Positions 30,752 to 43,145 of a stretch of DNA of 64,000 nucleotides are shown here, piece by piece (position 1 is the stretch's first letter; every line of letters begins with the position of its first letter). The DNA lies in assembly GCA_025558095.1 (NCBI GenBank), contig JAIVFI010000010.1, positions 248,001-312,000 on the forward strand, written 5' to 3'. This DNA comes from Hyaloraphidium curvatum. Its lineage: Eukaryota; Monoblepharomycota; Hyaloraphidiomycetes; Hyaloraphidiales; Hyaloraphidiaceae. The position numbers and the translations under genes were made by a program. Under the pieces are notes generated by a model that saw nothing but the letters and a program-made list of their open reading frames with translations, was not told the DNA's origin and searched no databases.

Positions 30752-33001
30752 TTACCCGATAGATGTACTCCCATCCCTGCTTTCTGCCCTCTTTGCCGCC
30801 TCCCGCAGCGCCAGCTCCTCCTCTACGACTTCCATCACCGTCCTGTCGGTAGGCTCCACAACCTCCAAATTCGCCCGTCTTGATCTGCTGCGACCGCGCA
30901 AGGACCCTGGCGGCAACGCCGCTACGAACCGTTCCCGCCACACTGCGTAGGGCACGGAGTCTTCCGAAGAGCTGCGCCATGCTTCGTAAGCCGACTCGAT
31001 GTGCACTTCAGTCCCGTCCGTGCCTTCAAACAGGTCAAGCAAAGGAAGGCGCCCGGCAGAGAAGCTCTGCTCGTCCGCGTCTCCGTCAAACAGATCCCGT
31101 GCTGCTTCGTCCGATATCTTGGACCTGAGCTTGGTTGCTTCTTCCTCGAGATCCAAATAGTCCGATTGCGTGTCACTGCGAACGGGAGGCTCGCGAACCT
31201 CCGAACCAGCACGCCACGGAATCGCTTCCGCTTCATTTCCGTCCAACCCTTTCCATGTCCATCCCGGAGGTCGAACGAAGGATTCATGCCTGGCGACGGA
31301 CGAATGACGGCCATCAAGCAACGGATCCCCGCGGTCGACCCAATCTTTCCCCCCGTAGCTCCTTCCTGTGGCGGCTTCTTTGCTTTCGAGCTCCCAATCC
31401 GAGTCATGCAAGAGGTCTTCGCCCCCATCGAACTCCTCTGATGCAGCACTGAGCTCATCGGGCGAAAGCTCGCCGTCCGCATCGTCAAACTGAGAGCTTA
31501 GATTCTCCGGCACATGGTCGGATTCCCCAAACGCGGTTATCGACGAGTTCGTCCGACCACTGGTGCCAACACTCTGCCGACCCTCGGTCCGATCGTGCAT
31601 TTCGAGCGCCAATCGTGCGCGCCTTCCCATCTCCTCCGGAGGCGGATCCGTGATGTACATGCCCGCGACGCGGATGCCGGGCGGCTTCCCAGCTGCCCTC
31701 CGTTCCTTTGCGTTCTTTATCCTTTCAACGTCGAGAAGAGTCTGAAATCCGTAACCAGGATCGATGAGGGGTGGCTCTGGTTCCACGTTGAGCTTCGCGT
31801 CGTCATCCCCACGCGACCAAGGCAGGCGGAAGGCGTCCGGTCCGACGGTCTTGGGAACGTCCCATCCTATGTCCGGAAAAGGCGAATCGGCGGCTTTTTT
31901 CAGCTCAAAGTCAACGCTCGTAGACGGCCTAAGTGGTCCATCGGAAGCAGGCTCCGCAGGTAAAGGTGGGATCGCCCAATCGCGCTGAACGCGAGCTCCC
32001 CGTTTGCTCCTTTTAATTGGGGCTGGCAACGAAGCACCATGATCTCCCGAAATAGAAAGCCGTTGAGCGGCTGAGCCAGCGCTGTCTGTCGTCCACGGAA
32101 GGTGAAGAGAAAGGCCTGACCCAGCAGACTCCTCGGGATCAGACCGAGAAGCTTCTTGAGGCAGCTCCCCATGGCAATCCACCGCTCCTCCCATATCCGA
32201 TAGGGGCTTCGATGCCGCCGATTCGCTTCCGCCATTACGAGCCCACGGAAGGTGGAGCGAAGTGTGGGATGACTCGGGCGGATGTCGTTGGGGAGCTGCC
32301 GATCGCGACGACTCGCCAATCGTAATCCTTTCTGCGTCCTTTTCACGCCTCTGCAGAGTCCTTTGGCTCCAGCTCTCTGGAAAAAAGTCGATGACCGAGC
32401 TTCGAGACCGCCGGCCCTGGCTCGATTGCGAGATTTGCTCGGCAGCAGAGGACGACCCTGGTGCTTCCGGACGCGGAGGACGATACTGAGTGGCAGAACC
32501 TGGCATCCCTTCGTTGACGTTTGCCTGGGCATCGCGAGCAGCATGCAGCCCGCGCCCAATGTCTGAAGTTCTGTCCATCGGATCGGCGAGCCGAGGACGT
32601 TCCCCGTCGCGCCCTTTCCAATCCCGTCGGGACGGCATGGTTCGGCGGAAACGGTCGGAAGATGAGCTGTCCGTAAGGTTCCAGAGGGAATCCTCAGCAA
32701 TTGACGGCACTGTGTCCCTGGCCTCCAGTGAGAATGACACGTCTGCGGCCAAGTCGGCCCGCTCGGCATCAAAACCCAATCCTGCCGCGTCCGTTCGCGT
32801 TCCAGCTGAGGTCGCGAGAGGCTGCTCATTGGCAGCGACGCCGACCAAAGACTCCGCAGAGCGTGGACGGCGCCGCGCAACTGTCCGGGCAGCACGGCGC
32901 CCGGCTGCCACCATGCCGGTAGCGCATATTGCACATATTCGTTCTGATAAGATCCCCGAGAGGCCAGGCCCCGCGATGGGCCGCAGCTGCCTGGCGAGCA
33001 T
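30752..33001 (-). CDS. unrecognised protein with mitochondrial-like leader
   Basis: A single exon of 749 residues that I do not recognise. The first 50 residues from ATG 33001 are rich in arginine and hydrophobic residues with almost no acids (MLARQLRPIAGPGLSG, then AAGRRAARTVARRRPR), like a mitochondrial presequence. Most of the rest is low in hydrophobic residues and probably disordered, rich in Ser, Glu, Asp and Arg. A short motif recurs: LHLPWAR, LSLHLPWTT and FRLPWSRG. The C-terminal 110 residues look folded (YEAWRSSSEDSVPYAVWRERF, then a helix VMEVVEEELALREAAKRAES). The gene ends 48 bp from the convergent nuclease-helicase and starts 104 bp from a divergent membrane-protein gene. Confidence 0.65.
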   Translation of the reverse strand: MLARQLRPIAGPGLSGILSERICAICATGMVAAGRRAARTVARRRPRSAESLVGVAANEQPLATSAGTRTDAAGLGFDAERADLAADVSFSLEARDTVPSIAEDSLWNLTDSSSSDRFRRTMPSRRDWKGRDGERPRLADPMDRTSDIGRGLHAARDAQANVNEGMPGSATQYRPPRPEAPGSSSAAEQISQSSQGRRSRSSVIDFFPESWSQRTLQRREKDAERITIGESSRSAAPQRHPPESSHTSLHLPWARNGGSESAASKPLSDMGGAVDCHGELPQEASRSDPEESAGSGLSLHLPWTTDSAGSAAQRLSISGDHGASLPAPIKRSKRGARVQRDWAIPPLPAEPASDGPLRPSTSVDFELKKAADSPFPDIGWDVPKTVGPDAFRLPWSRGDDDAKLNVEPEPPLIDPGYGFQTLLDVERIKNAKERRAAGKPPGIRVAGMYITDPPPEEMGRRARLALEMHDRTEGRQSVGTSGRTNSSITAFGESDHVPENLSSQFDDADGELSPDELSAASEEFDGGEDLLHDSDWELESKEAATGRSYGGKDWVDRGDPLLDGRHSSVARHESFVRPPGWTWKGLDGNEAEAIPWRAGSEVREPPVRSDTQSDYLDLEEEATKLRSKISDEAARDLFDGDADEQSFSAGRLPLLDLFEGTDGTEVHIESAYEAWRSSSEDSVPYAVWRERFVAALPPGSLRGRSRSRRANLEVVEPTDRTVMEVVEEELALREAAKRAESRDGSTSIG

Positions 33002-33105
33002 CCGCGGCCCCGGTGTTTGTTTTGGTGCGGCGTCGCGGCCCTCCACCCGCTTCTCCCAAAGCTGAAGGGGCGGAGGCTGGAATACCCCTGCAAATTGAAC
33101 ACGAT

Positions 33106-34056
33106 ATGGCTCCGTCGTGCATAGGATCCTTGCTCCGAGGCTTTCTGGGCTCGCTGAACTTTAGTGTGGTGGCCATGGGGCTTGCCGTCGTCGGACTTGG
33201 CGCTGCCGCTCTCGCTGGTAAGGGCGGAGCCTGCCACAAGCGCCATCGGCGGTCTAATACTCTGAACTATGCATTTGAAATGTGCACCAGGCTATCTGCC
33301 CATCGTGCGGGATTGGAACATGTACGTTACAATAGCCTTCATGGTCCTCGGCGGTCTCTCGACCTTTCTCGCAGGTGAGGCGTTTGAGAAAGGCTTTGAG
33401 CACCGACTGAGGTTCTCGTGGCCTCCGACGACGAAACAGGAATGTGCCTCTATGGGCTCATAGCCCGGTCGAAACCTGCCATCTGGATCTACGCCATCGT
33501 CGTCATTGTTCTTATCGGTGGTGAGCTGGCTCTCGCGATCCTCGCGACCCAGTACCGCGAGACGTTTGACAAGGCCGGGGAACTCATTTGGAGCCTTCTG
33601 GGGGTGGATCTGCAATCGCTCATTGGCTGGGCACTGCAGTGCGCCGACTACACGACGTGCACGCAAGTGGGTCGTGCTCGTTGTCCGCAACAGGAAAGCA
33701 CCGTGACCGTTTGCCTTCACAGGCCCTCATTACCCTTGCGAGCCAGCAGCTTACGATTGTGTACGCTGTTCTCTTTACGTGGGTCTGAATCTGCTCTCGG
33801 ACCGGCTCCATCGCTTACTCGACCGTCGACAAGCTTGCTGGGCCTTGAGGTCCTATCCGTTGTGGCGGCATTCGTCACCATCTCGGAGATGCGCCACGGC
33901 AGAAGTCTTTACCACCTATGTGATGGGCCGCCGAGGCCCATCGTGTATCCAAACCAGCCAGCGCCGCCTCCAAAGCCCTATCTGCAGGACGCCCAAGCCA
34001 CACAAGGACCGTCGAGGGGAGTAGTGATCGAAGAGACCCGACGTTACGTCATGTGA
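33106..34056 (+). CDS. tetraspanin-like four-pass membrane protein
   Basis: Five exons (33106-33217, 33291-33374, 33440-33666, 33723-33778, 33834-34056) join to 233 residues. Four hydrophobic helices are visible: FSVVAMGLAVVGLGAAALAG, MYVTIAFMVLGGLSTFLAG, IWIYAIVVIVLIGGELALAI and a long fourth, LTIVYAVLFTLLGLEVLSVV. The spacing (short first loop, longer loop with LQCADYTTC between helices three and four, short cytoplasmic ends) is that of tetraspanins, but the CCG motif is missing, so the label is by topology only. The C-terminal 60 residues are a Pro-rich cytoplasmic tail ending ETRRYVM. Every intron lies in or next to a membrane helix. It may scaffold other membrane proteins. Confidence 0.75.
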
Positions 34057-34153
34057 CGCATGAAATCGACAATCAATTGGATTAGAATAACGACACAGGC
34101 AGTATACGCCTACGCATGCCTCCCGCGTACCACAGAGAACAGACTCCAACTTG

Positions 34154-36598
34154 CTACACGTCCTCGCGATCCTTCAAATCCTCGGATGCGCGCCGGCCTT
34201 GGTCCCTCGTGACACTCTCCAAGCCGATCGCGTTCGATTGTCCAACGGATAATGCTCGTGATCGTCCGGCGATCCTGATTTCACCCCGGACCTCGTCTTG
34301 CGGGTTTCCGCCCGTTCCCGGCTCTTCGCGGTCCAAGTTGATGCCAAACGGTGCGTCCTCCTCCATGGCGTCATAGCCATAGTCGGAAATCGAAAGCGGA
34401 GAGCGACTGACAAAGTTTGGCGGCGATGGATTGTCGGCCAAAACGGGCGAGGGCCTGCGACCGTGACGAGAGAAACCGGTACGAGCTCCGCCAGCACCGG
34501 CTGGCGACAAACGCCCATCACCCAAATCATCGACATCGCTCGCAGGGCCAGACTCCCCCTCACTGGCCGGGCTGCTCGAGAGGATGGCCGTATTCGGTTC
34601 CAGCAACCTGACTCTCGCCCTGGGAGACGCCGGCGACCCAGAGTACAGGAACTGGCCCAGGCGCGAGGAAGGGCTGCCGATGGCATTCCGTTTCGCGGAA
34701 GCGCCGCCAATGATCAGGGATGCGACGTTGGGCACACTGCCAGCAGCGGATCGGGCGATGTTCATGTAGCGATCCCTGGCGTGGGCCTGGTCCAAAAGGT
34801 TTGGCAAGGGTGGTTCCGCAGCAGCACTGTCCGAACTGTCATCTGTGGCGGCTCTGTCCTCTCCCGCCAGTTGCGGAGGCTGGCCCTCATTTCGACTCTT
34901 CCGGCGCTGCTTTTGCTCCTCCTCGGCTTCGTCGCCGAGCTGTATCATGCCTCTGAAAGACGAAGGGTATGGAATACTGCGGCCGAGAGGCGAAAGGAAC
35001 GGAACGACAGGAGCTGGGGAAGAGGGGAGGGGAGGGGGACGTTGGCTAGTGGGTATCGCCATCGGAGACGACGCTGAGATCGTCGAGGGATTACTGTTGT
35101 CGGAGTGGGGAGCGCTAGTCTCCGAAGCGGTCCGTGATCCTGCAGAACCCGATGTCGGCGTGATTGGCGACTGAGACCTGTTTGGCCTTGTTGCGGCCGG
35201 TGTTTCGGAAACAGGATCCGACTTCCGGCCAGTAAGGGGCTGCGATTCGGCGTCGGCAAGAGCAGCTGTAAGGGCACTGCTGCTCGTGCGGACTGTGAAT
35301 GCCTTCAACGATGGAGCTCCAGAGTTGGGATAGGCGTCAGCGGCGTGCTCCGATCCGCCACCAGCCCTGCTTGTAAGTGTCGCACCCTCGAGCCGACTGG
35401 TGAAGCTGTCCACCAGATCCCCCTTTCCGTTGCTCGACGGGTGGTCGGAAGCATACAATGCATCTTCCAACTCGGCTTCCCGCATTGCTTCCGAGTTGAT
35501 CTCCCTCAGATAATCCAGGTAAGATTTCGGCACCATTCTCTGGATCCACGGGTGGTCCAATATCTCGGCGGCCTCGGGTCTGCGATTCGGGTCCGGATCC
35601 ATCAGCGACTTCACGAAAGACTTGGCACCGTCCGATATCGTCTTCGAAGCAATCACGAAATGACCGCGGATGATCCGATCGTAAGCCTCTAATATCGGTT
35701 GAGAAGGAGGGAAGGGCGAAAACCCAGTCAGGAGCAGGTGGGCCAGCACGCCGAGCGACCAAACGTCCGCGGGGTATGAGTAGCCCAGCTTCTGAACGAT
35801 TTCCTGGAGCGACGATGGCGGTTCAGCAGGGACCCTCTTCGGCGCGAAAGCACCCACGGGAGCAGCATAGCCTGGACTACCACAATAACTCTGCAGAAGC
35901 TCATCGGCAGAGTCCACAGACGTCGAAATACCGAAATCGACGAGCACCAGAGACGAGTCGGGCGACGAATCGCGGAACAAGAGGTTCTCCGGCTTGATGT
36001 CCCTGTGAACTATGCCGCGGGCATGCAGGAAGGCCACCGCGTTGGACACGGTGGCCATGACGATCGCGGCGTCGCGCTCGTTGAATCGTCCGGCGCCAGC
36101 TATCCGCCCAAACAGCTCGCCTCCCGTGCAAAGCGGAAACACCATGTAATAGTTGTCGCGCGTTTCAAAGACGTCCACCAGCTCGATTACGTTCGGGTGC
36201 TTGACACGGCGAAGGATCGAGATTTCCCGCTCGACGATGGACAGCGGCGAGACCGGCTGCTGCTGCTGCGGACCGGAACCCTTCGTCCCGGCTTTCCCGG
36301 TCCCGATTCGCTCCTTCAGCTTCGCCTGCTTCGCTTTGTAGGCCTGCCTCTCCTTCTCCTTCTTCAGAACGAGGCTCTTGTTGATGGTCTTGACGGCATA
36401 CTTCTCGCCCGTCCGGAGATACGTCGCCTCCTTCACGAGGCCGAAGGCTCCCTGTCCGAGCGTGGCACCGAAAGCATAGTCCGCGCGTTTGTACGCGGTG
36501 GCCGGCGGAGGCTCCTTGGCCGACGACGGCCTCGTAGGTGGCGCTTCCGGCAACCCGCCGGTGAGCCGATTCAGGAAGCCGGATAAGAAATTGGGCAT
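34154..36598 (-). CDS. CaMK-like serine/threonine protein kinase
   Basis: Two exons (36598-35858, 35803-34154) encode 796 residues. The kinase domain (about 35-340) has GQGAFGLVKEA, AVKTINK, HRDIKPENLLF, VDFGIS and ADVWSLGVLAHLLLTG, so it should be active. The 54-nt intron is open in frame; removing it restores the APE motif (GYAAPEIVQKLGYSYPADVW), which is the main support for it. A basic insertion sits between the VAIK lysine and the C-helix (KKEKERQAYKAKQAKLKERI). The long C-terminal tail is Ser/Pro-rich and disordered, with many SP sites. The group is calcium/calmodulin-dependent-kinase-like, as in fungal Cmk proteins, but I see no clear calmodulin-binding helix. Confidence 0.88.
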   Translation of the reverse strand: MPNFLSGFLNRLTGGLPEAPPTRPSSAKEPPPATAYKRADYAFGATLGQGAFGLVKEATYLRTGEKYAVKTINKSLVLKKEKERQAYKAKQAKLKERIGTGKAGTKGSGPQQQQPVSPLSIVEREISILRRVKHPNVIELVDVFETRDNYYMVFPLCTGGELFGRIAGAGRFNERDAAIVMATVSNAVAFLHARGIVHRDIKPENLLFRDSSPDSSLVLVDFGISTSVDSADELLQSYCGSPGYAAPVGAFAPKRVPAEPPSSLQEIVQKLGYSYPADVWSLGVLAHLLLTGFSPFPPSQPILEAYDRIIRGHFVIASKTISDGAKSFVKSLMDPDPNRRPEAAEILDHPWIQRMVPKSYLDYLREINSEAMREAELEDALYASDHPSSNGKGDLVDSFTSRLEGATLTSRAGGGSEHAADAYPNSGAPSLKAFTVRTSSSALTAALADAESQPLTGRKSDPVSETPAATRPNRSQSPITPTSGSAGSRTASETSAPHSDNSNPSTISASSPMAIPTSQRPPPLPSSPAPVVPFLSPLGRSIPYPSSFRGMIQLGDEAEEEQKQRRKSRNEGQPPQLAGEDRAATDDSSDSAAAEPPLPNLLDQAHARDRYMNIARSAAGSVPNVASLIIGGASAKRNAIGSPSSRLGQFLYSGSPASPRARVRLLEPNTAILSSSPASEGESGPASDVDDLGDGRLSPAGAGGARTGFSRHGRRPSPVLADNPSPPNFVSRSPLSISDYGYDAMEEDAPFGINLDREEPGTGGNPQDEVRGEIRIAGRSRALSVGQSNAIGLESVTRDQGRRASEDLKDREDV

Positions 36599-36970
36599 AG
36601 TCCGCGGCCATGCAATGCTACGCGATCCGCATTACGTTCCGCGGTCCCTCCGAGCGGGCCAGAACCTGGAGACGATGTTGTTGTCGGCCAGCCAGACCAC
36701 TCCGCCGAGAGACCAGCAACCGGGTCTGCCGACGCGACGACGGTACGTGGGAGTTTGCGGACCTCCTATCGGGCGCGTTGCCCGGGCCTGCGCCTGCTTA
36801 ATGGCGCGGCCTCGTTCGCCTTAGGGTGCGCTGTTCCAGTGTACGCGGACGAGCGGCGACTGCACGACCACTCAGTCAGCGTCGAGCGATTCCTCGTTGC
36901 AGCGACTGCATTCCCAAGCCTTCATGCTACCAAATACACACGTGCACGGCACAGCTACAATGCATGCGCA
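36599..36970. other. intergenic with dispersed-repeat copy
   Basis: 372 bp between the kinase start and the MCM6 stop codon. It must contain the kinase promoter and the MCM6 3' UTR. The only structure noticed is one copy of a 40-nt sequence that recurs on the other side of MCM6. Confidence 0.5.
36831..36870 (+). repeat. dispersed 40-nt repeat, copy 1
   Basis: Reads ctgttccagtgtacgcggac then gagcggcgactgcacgacca. It matches copy 2 at 40468-40507 at about 35 of 40 positions, in the same orientation. The two copies flank MCM6. Weak similarity continues for about 20 nt to the right. Confidence 0.7.
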
Positions 36971-40246
<3,276 letters not shown>

Positions 40247-40706
40247 TGTGGCCGAGGGCTCGGGGGCAACGCTTGTTGGGAAGGGCGCTGAACGGGCACA
40301 CCCGCGGTCCTCAGCTGCGGCTCAGCCGCCGTGCCGAGCGATGCCGGGCCGCGATATAAGGGCTGCGGCTCCCGATGGTTTGTCGGCCGCGATGGAGCCG
40401 CGGGCTCCCCGAATTCGAGACGAGGAAATGGAACCGCGATTTGGGACTTTCGTCACATTTCAATCTGCTGTTCCAGCGTACGCGGACGAGCAGCGACTGC
40501 ACAACCTCACAACAGTCGAAAGAGATCACTCTAAATCGCTCAAGAAACAGCCAGCTAAAAGATCAATGGATCAGGGTATAAGTGCAACCCTCTCAGACTC
40601 GTGCTCCTTCGCACTCCGAAGCCTCCAGCTCGGAACGGGTTCCCTTCACGCCCCCGACGCCTTCAACTCGGCACGGGCGGGTTGCGTGAGCTGCGACGCG
40701 ACAGGG
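40247..40706. other. intergenic with dispersed-repeat copy
   Basis: 460 bp between the MCM6 start and the end of the Nmr-A-like gene. It contains the MCM6 promoter and copy 2 of the 40-nt dispersed repeat. Long open frames here have no recognisable protein and look accidental. Confidence 0.5.
40468..40507 (+). repeat. dispersed 40-nt repeat, copy 2
   Basis: Reads ctgttccagcgtacgcggac then gagcagcgactgcacaacct; see copy 1 at 36831-36870. Located 220 bp upstream of the MCM6 start codon. Confidence 0.7.
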
Positions 40707-42086
40707 TCAGATAAAGGTCATGCACGGCCGTCGAGAACGCACGTCGATCTCGTGCTTCTTCAGGAAACCCTCGACGCTGGTGGGGATCTGCTCCAGCAGC
40801 CGCTGCACGTCGTCCGAGACCATCTCCTGCTTGCCACTCCTAACCAGCTCATAGAATTCGAGGAGATAGTTGGCCTCCGAGTCGTCCAGACCCTTCTTGT
40901 TTGCCACAATCATCTCCGCCTCACGCTCGTTGATCGGCCTGTACTCCACTTCCTTGCCCAGGAGGACCGAGGCCGCCCTTGCGATCCGCGAACCGTCGAC
41001 GAGCTCGTTGCCTATCAGGCTGTAGACCTGCGCACTCATGTCAGCAATTGGCACCCGCAACGTGCTGCAATGCGAACCTGATGGTTGTGTGCTTCGATGT
41101 TGGCGCAGACCTGCTCGAAAAGAGGTCATGGCATGTAAAGCTCGATACGCTGTGGATACGCACCTTCATGGCGGCTCCGGACAGATCCTGAATGTCGACC
41201 GGGGCCATCTTTCCGGCGCCAATGGGCTGCCAACGTCCAACGATGGTCAGCCTTTCCGCAACAGGACTCGCACGTCCGACCCACGAGAGCAAGGTAGCCC
41301 TCGTTCAGCTGATCGGCGTAGAGCAGCATGTTCTGCGAGTAGAAGCCGGCACGGAGAATGCAGGACACGGGGAATGCGGCCTCCTTCAGGGCACGTTCGA
41401 TCTCGAGGAACTTGGCAAGCGAGGGCTGCGCCGCGGGCAGATCAGGCTTCAAGTCGTCATCCGGTTGCTGAACATCGATCAACGTACCTTGTCCTCTGCA
41501 TCAGCGCCGATGGAGGAGAGCACGACGCACTTGGTGATGCCAGCATCCCGGACCCCACTGAGCATGTGCCTGGTGAGCTCGATCTTGTCGTGACGCGCCG
41601 GCGGAACCAAGTACGCCACGTCGCAGCCTAGGGAACGATGAGAAGAACAGCTGTAGGGCGTGGGAACTCGTTTTGCGGACGCAACAGCTCACCTTGTGCT
41701 GCCTCGGCGATCGACCTGGGATCCTCGATGTTGACGGTCTTTGCGTTGACGGAGGTCGGGTCGAGTGTCTGCAGGACGGCGACTGCTTCCGGAGCAATGA
41801 CGGCGACGACGACTTCCGCGAAGAGCTTCATCCGGACTGATTCCTCGACGCTGGAAGTACGCGCGCCGAGCGGGTGACACGTGTCAACGCAGGAAGTGAA
41901 CGCCGAGGCCGCAGCCAGTACTGACGCGTAGTAGCCGGTGTAGCCGTCTCCGACAGCGACGAAGAGGCGCTTTCCGGCAATACCCATCGACTGTATGCTG
42001 TCGGTCGCGGGAGCCGACGCCGTCACCGCGCTGGTCAGAACTCCCTCCCGCATGCCGCTGGCGGAGAGAGCCGTAGGGTCCGACAT
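40707..42086 (-). CDS. NmrA-like NAD(P)-binding protein
   Basis: Six exons (42086-41693, 41627-41488, 41446-41285, 41226-41164, 41110-41078, 41027-40707) give 370 residues. It is an atypical short-chain dehydrogenase of the NmrA/HSCARG group. The dinucleotide loop reads VAVGDGYTGYY, followed by GCDVAYLVPP, KCVVLSSIGAD, FLEIERALKEA, ILRAGFYSQNML and LPIGAGKMAPVDIQDLSGAA, all in the family order. A 33-nt microexon (VCANIEAHNHQ) is needed to keep the frame. The family includes redox sensors and regulators without enzyme activity as well as reductases; the Tyr/Lys pair of true SDRs is not evident. The N-terminal 40 residues are variable. The frame is open upstream of ATG 42086 but has no other ATG. 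Confidence 0.82.
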
Positions 42087-42451
42087 GGTGACGACTTTGG
42101 GAGCGCGGAGAGTTGCTAAGAGCGTGCCGGGGGCTCCGAGCGAGTAGTTGCGTCCTTGTTGTGTCGACGAGGAAGCGATGACGGTGCGGCGAGAAGCCCA
42201 CTTGAGTCGCGCGCGGAGCAAGCATTCGCGCAAACACTTTCCCCACTTCCAAATCGGCCCAAAATGTCGATCAATCTGCGTGGAGATTCGATTATTGCTT
42301 AGCTAGCTTGGCCACGGCGCCGAATCCCAGGATCGCATGGGTCCGTCCATATGGACTACTGGTTTTTCTGACCATCTACCCGGCGCTCTCGGAGGCTACT
42401 TCTCTTCAGCAGGCTACTCCACCTGCCATCCTCGGAATCACTATGAGTTAA

Positions 42452-43063
42452 TTAACGCGTTGGCACACCGTAGCATAACTGGTCTGCCTCCCGGAGGACA
42501 CGATCGAGCACATCGCCCTTCAATTCAAGTTCCAAGTGGACTTCCTTGAAGAACTCTGACCGAGACACTTCGTTGAAGCCGAGTTTCTCAAATAGAGCAA
42601 TCGAGGCGTGGTTGTCCTCCAAGATCTGAGCCCGAAAAGTCCGTAGGCCGAGCTTTGAAGCCGAATAGGCGATGAACAACTGCAAGGCTTCCGCAGCGAT
42701 CCCCTTCCTTCTGCTGCCTTCCTCGGCAACCATGACTTCGATCTCCCCGCGTGTCCGATCGTGCGCGTCGTTCAAATAAAGATTCACGTCCCCGCACGCG
42801 CTGCTGACCTCAAAATCGTCCTCTGGTCCGCCCGAGGTCCTCAAAACATCAAGATCGAGAAGGATAAACGTGCACTTGTCCTCGTCCTCCCGCCAGCTAT
42901 CGCACATCGCGTACTCCTCTTCGAGGGTCAGAGGTTCCGACGCCGTCGTGAGCTGAAGGTGCGGGTTCTTCATCCATTCGTGATACTTGAGCACGTGGAT
43001 CTTCCGATAAGGAACGAGCCGTACGCGTTGGCCGGATATTGTGAGATTGGCGTTGGCTCTCAT
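42452..43063 (-). CDS. NAT9: NAT9-like GNAT N-acetyltransferase
   Basis: A single exon of 203 residues. The start MRANANLTISGQRVRLVPYR, then HEWMKNPHLQ, TASEPLTLEEEYAMC and DKCTFILLD, is diagnostic of the NAT9 family. The acetyl-CoA-binding loop is RRKGIAAEAL, and the C-terminal GNAT strand is ARFEKLGF-like (IALFEKLGFNEVSRSEFF). NAT9 proteins have been linked to tubulin acetylation and microtubule stability in animals; whether this holds in fungi is unknown. The gene starts 82 bp from the divergent PRP31 gene, so the two share a very short promoter. The whole length matches the family, with no truncation. Confidence 0.92.
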   Translation of the reverse strand: MRANANLTISGQRVRLVPYRKIHVLKYHEWMKNPHLQLTTASEPLTLEEEYAMCDSWREDEDKCTFILLDLDVLRTSGGPEDDFEVSSACGDVNLYLNDAHDRTRGEIEVMVAEEGSRRKGIAAEALQLFIAYSASKLGLRTFRAQILEDNHASIALFEKLGFNEVSRSEFFKEVHLELELKGDVLDRVLREADQLCYGVPTR

Positions 43064-43145
43064 GCAGCAGATTGACGCGCGATCCTGCGCGCGATCGCGT
43101 CGCGCGGGTCGCGCGGCAACGCTTCGCAGTGCGCCTAAGCAAACG

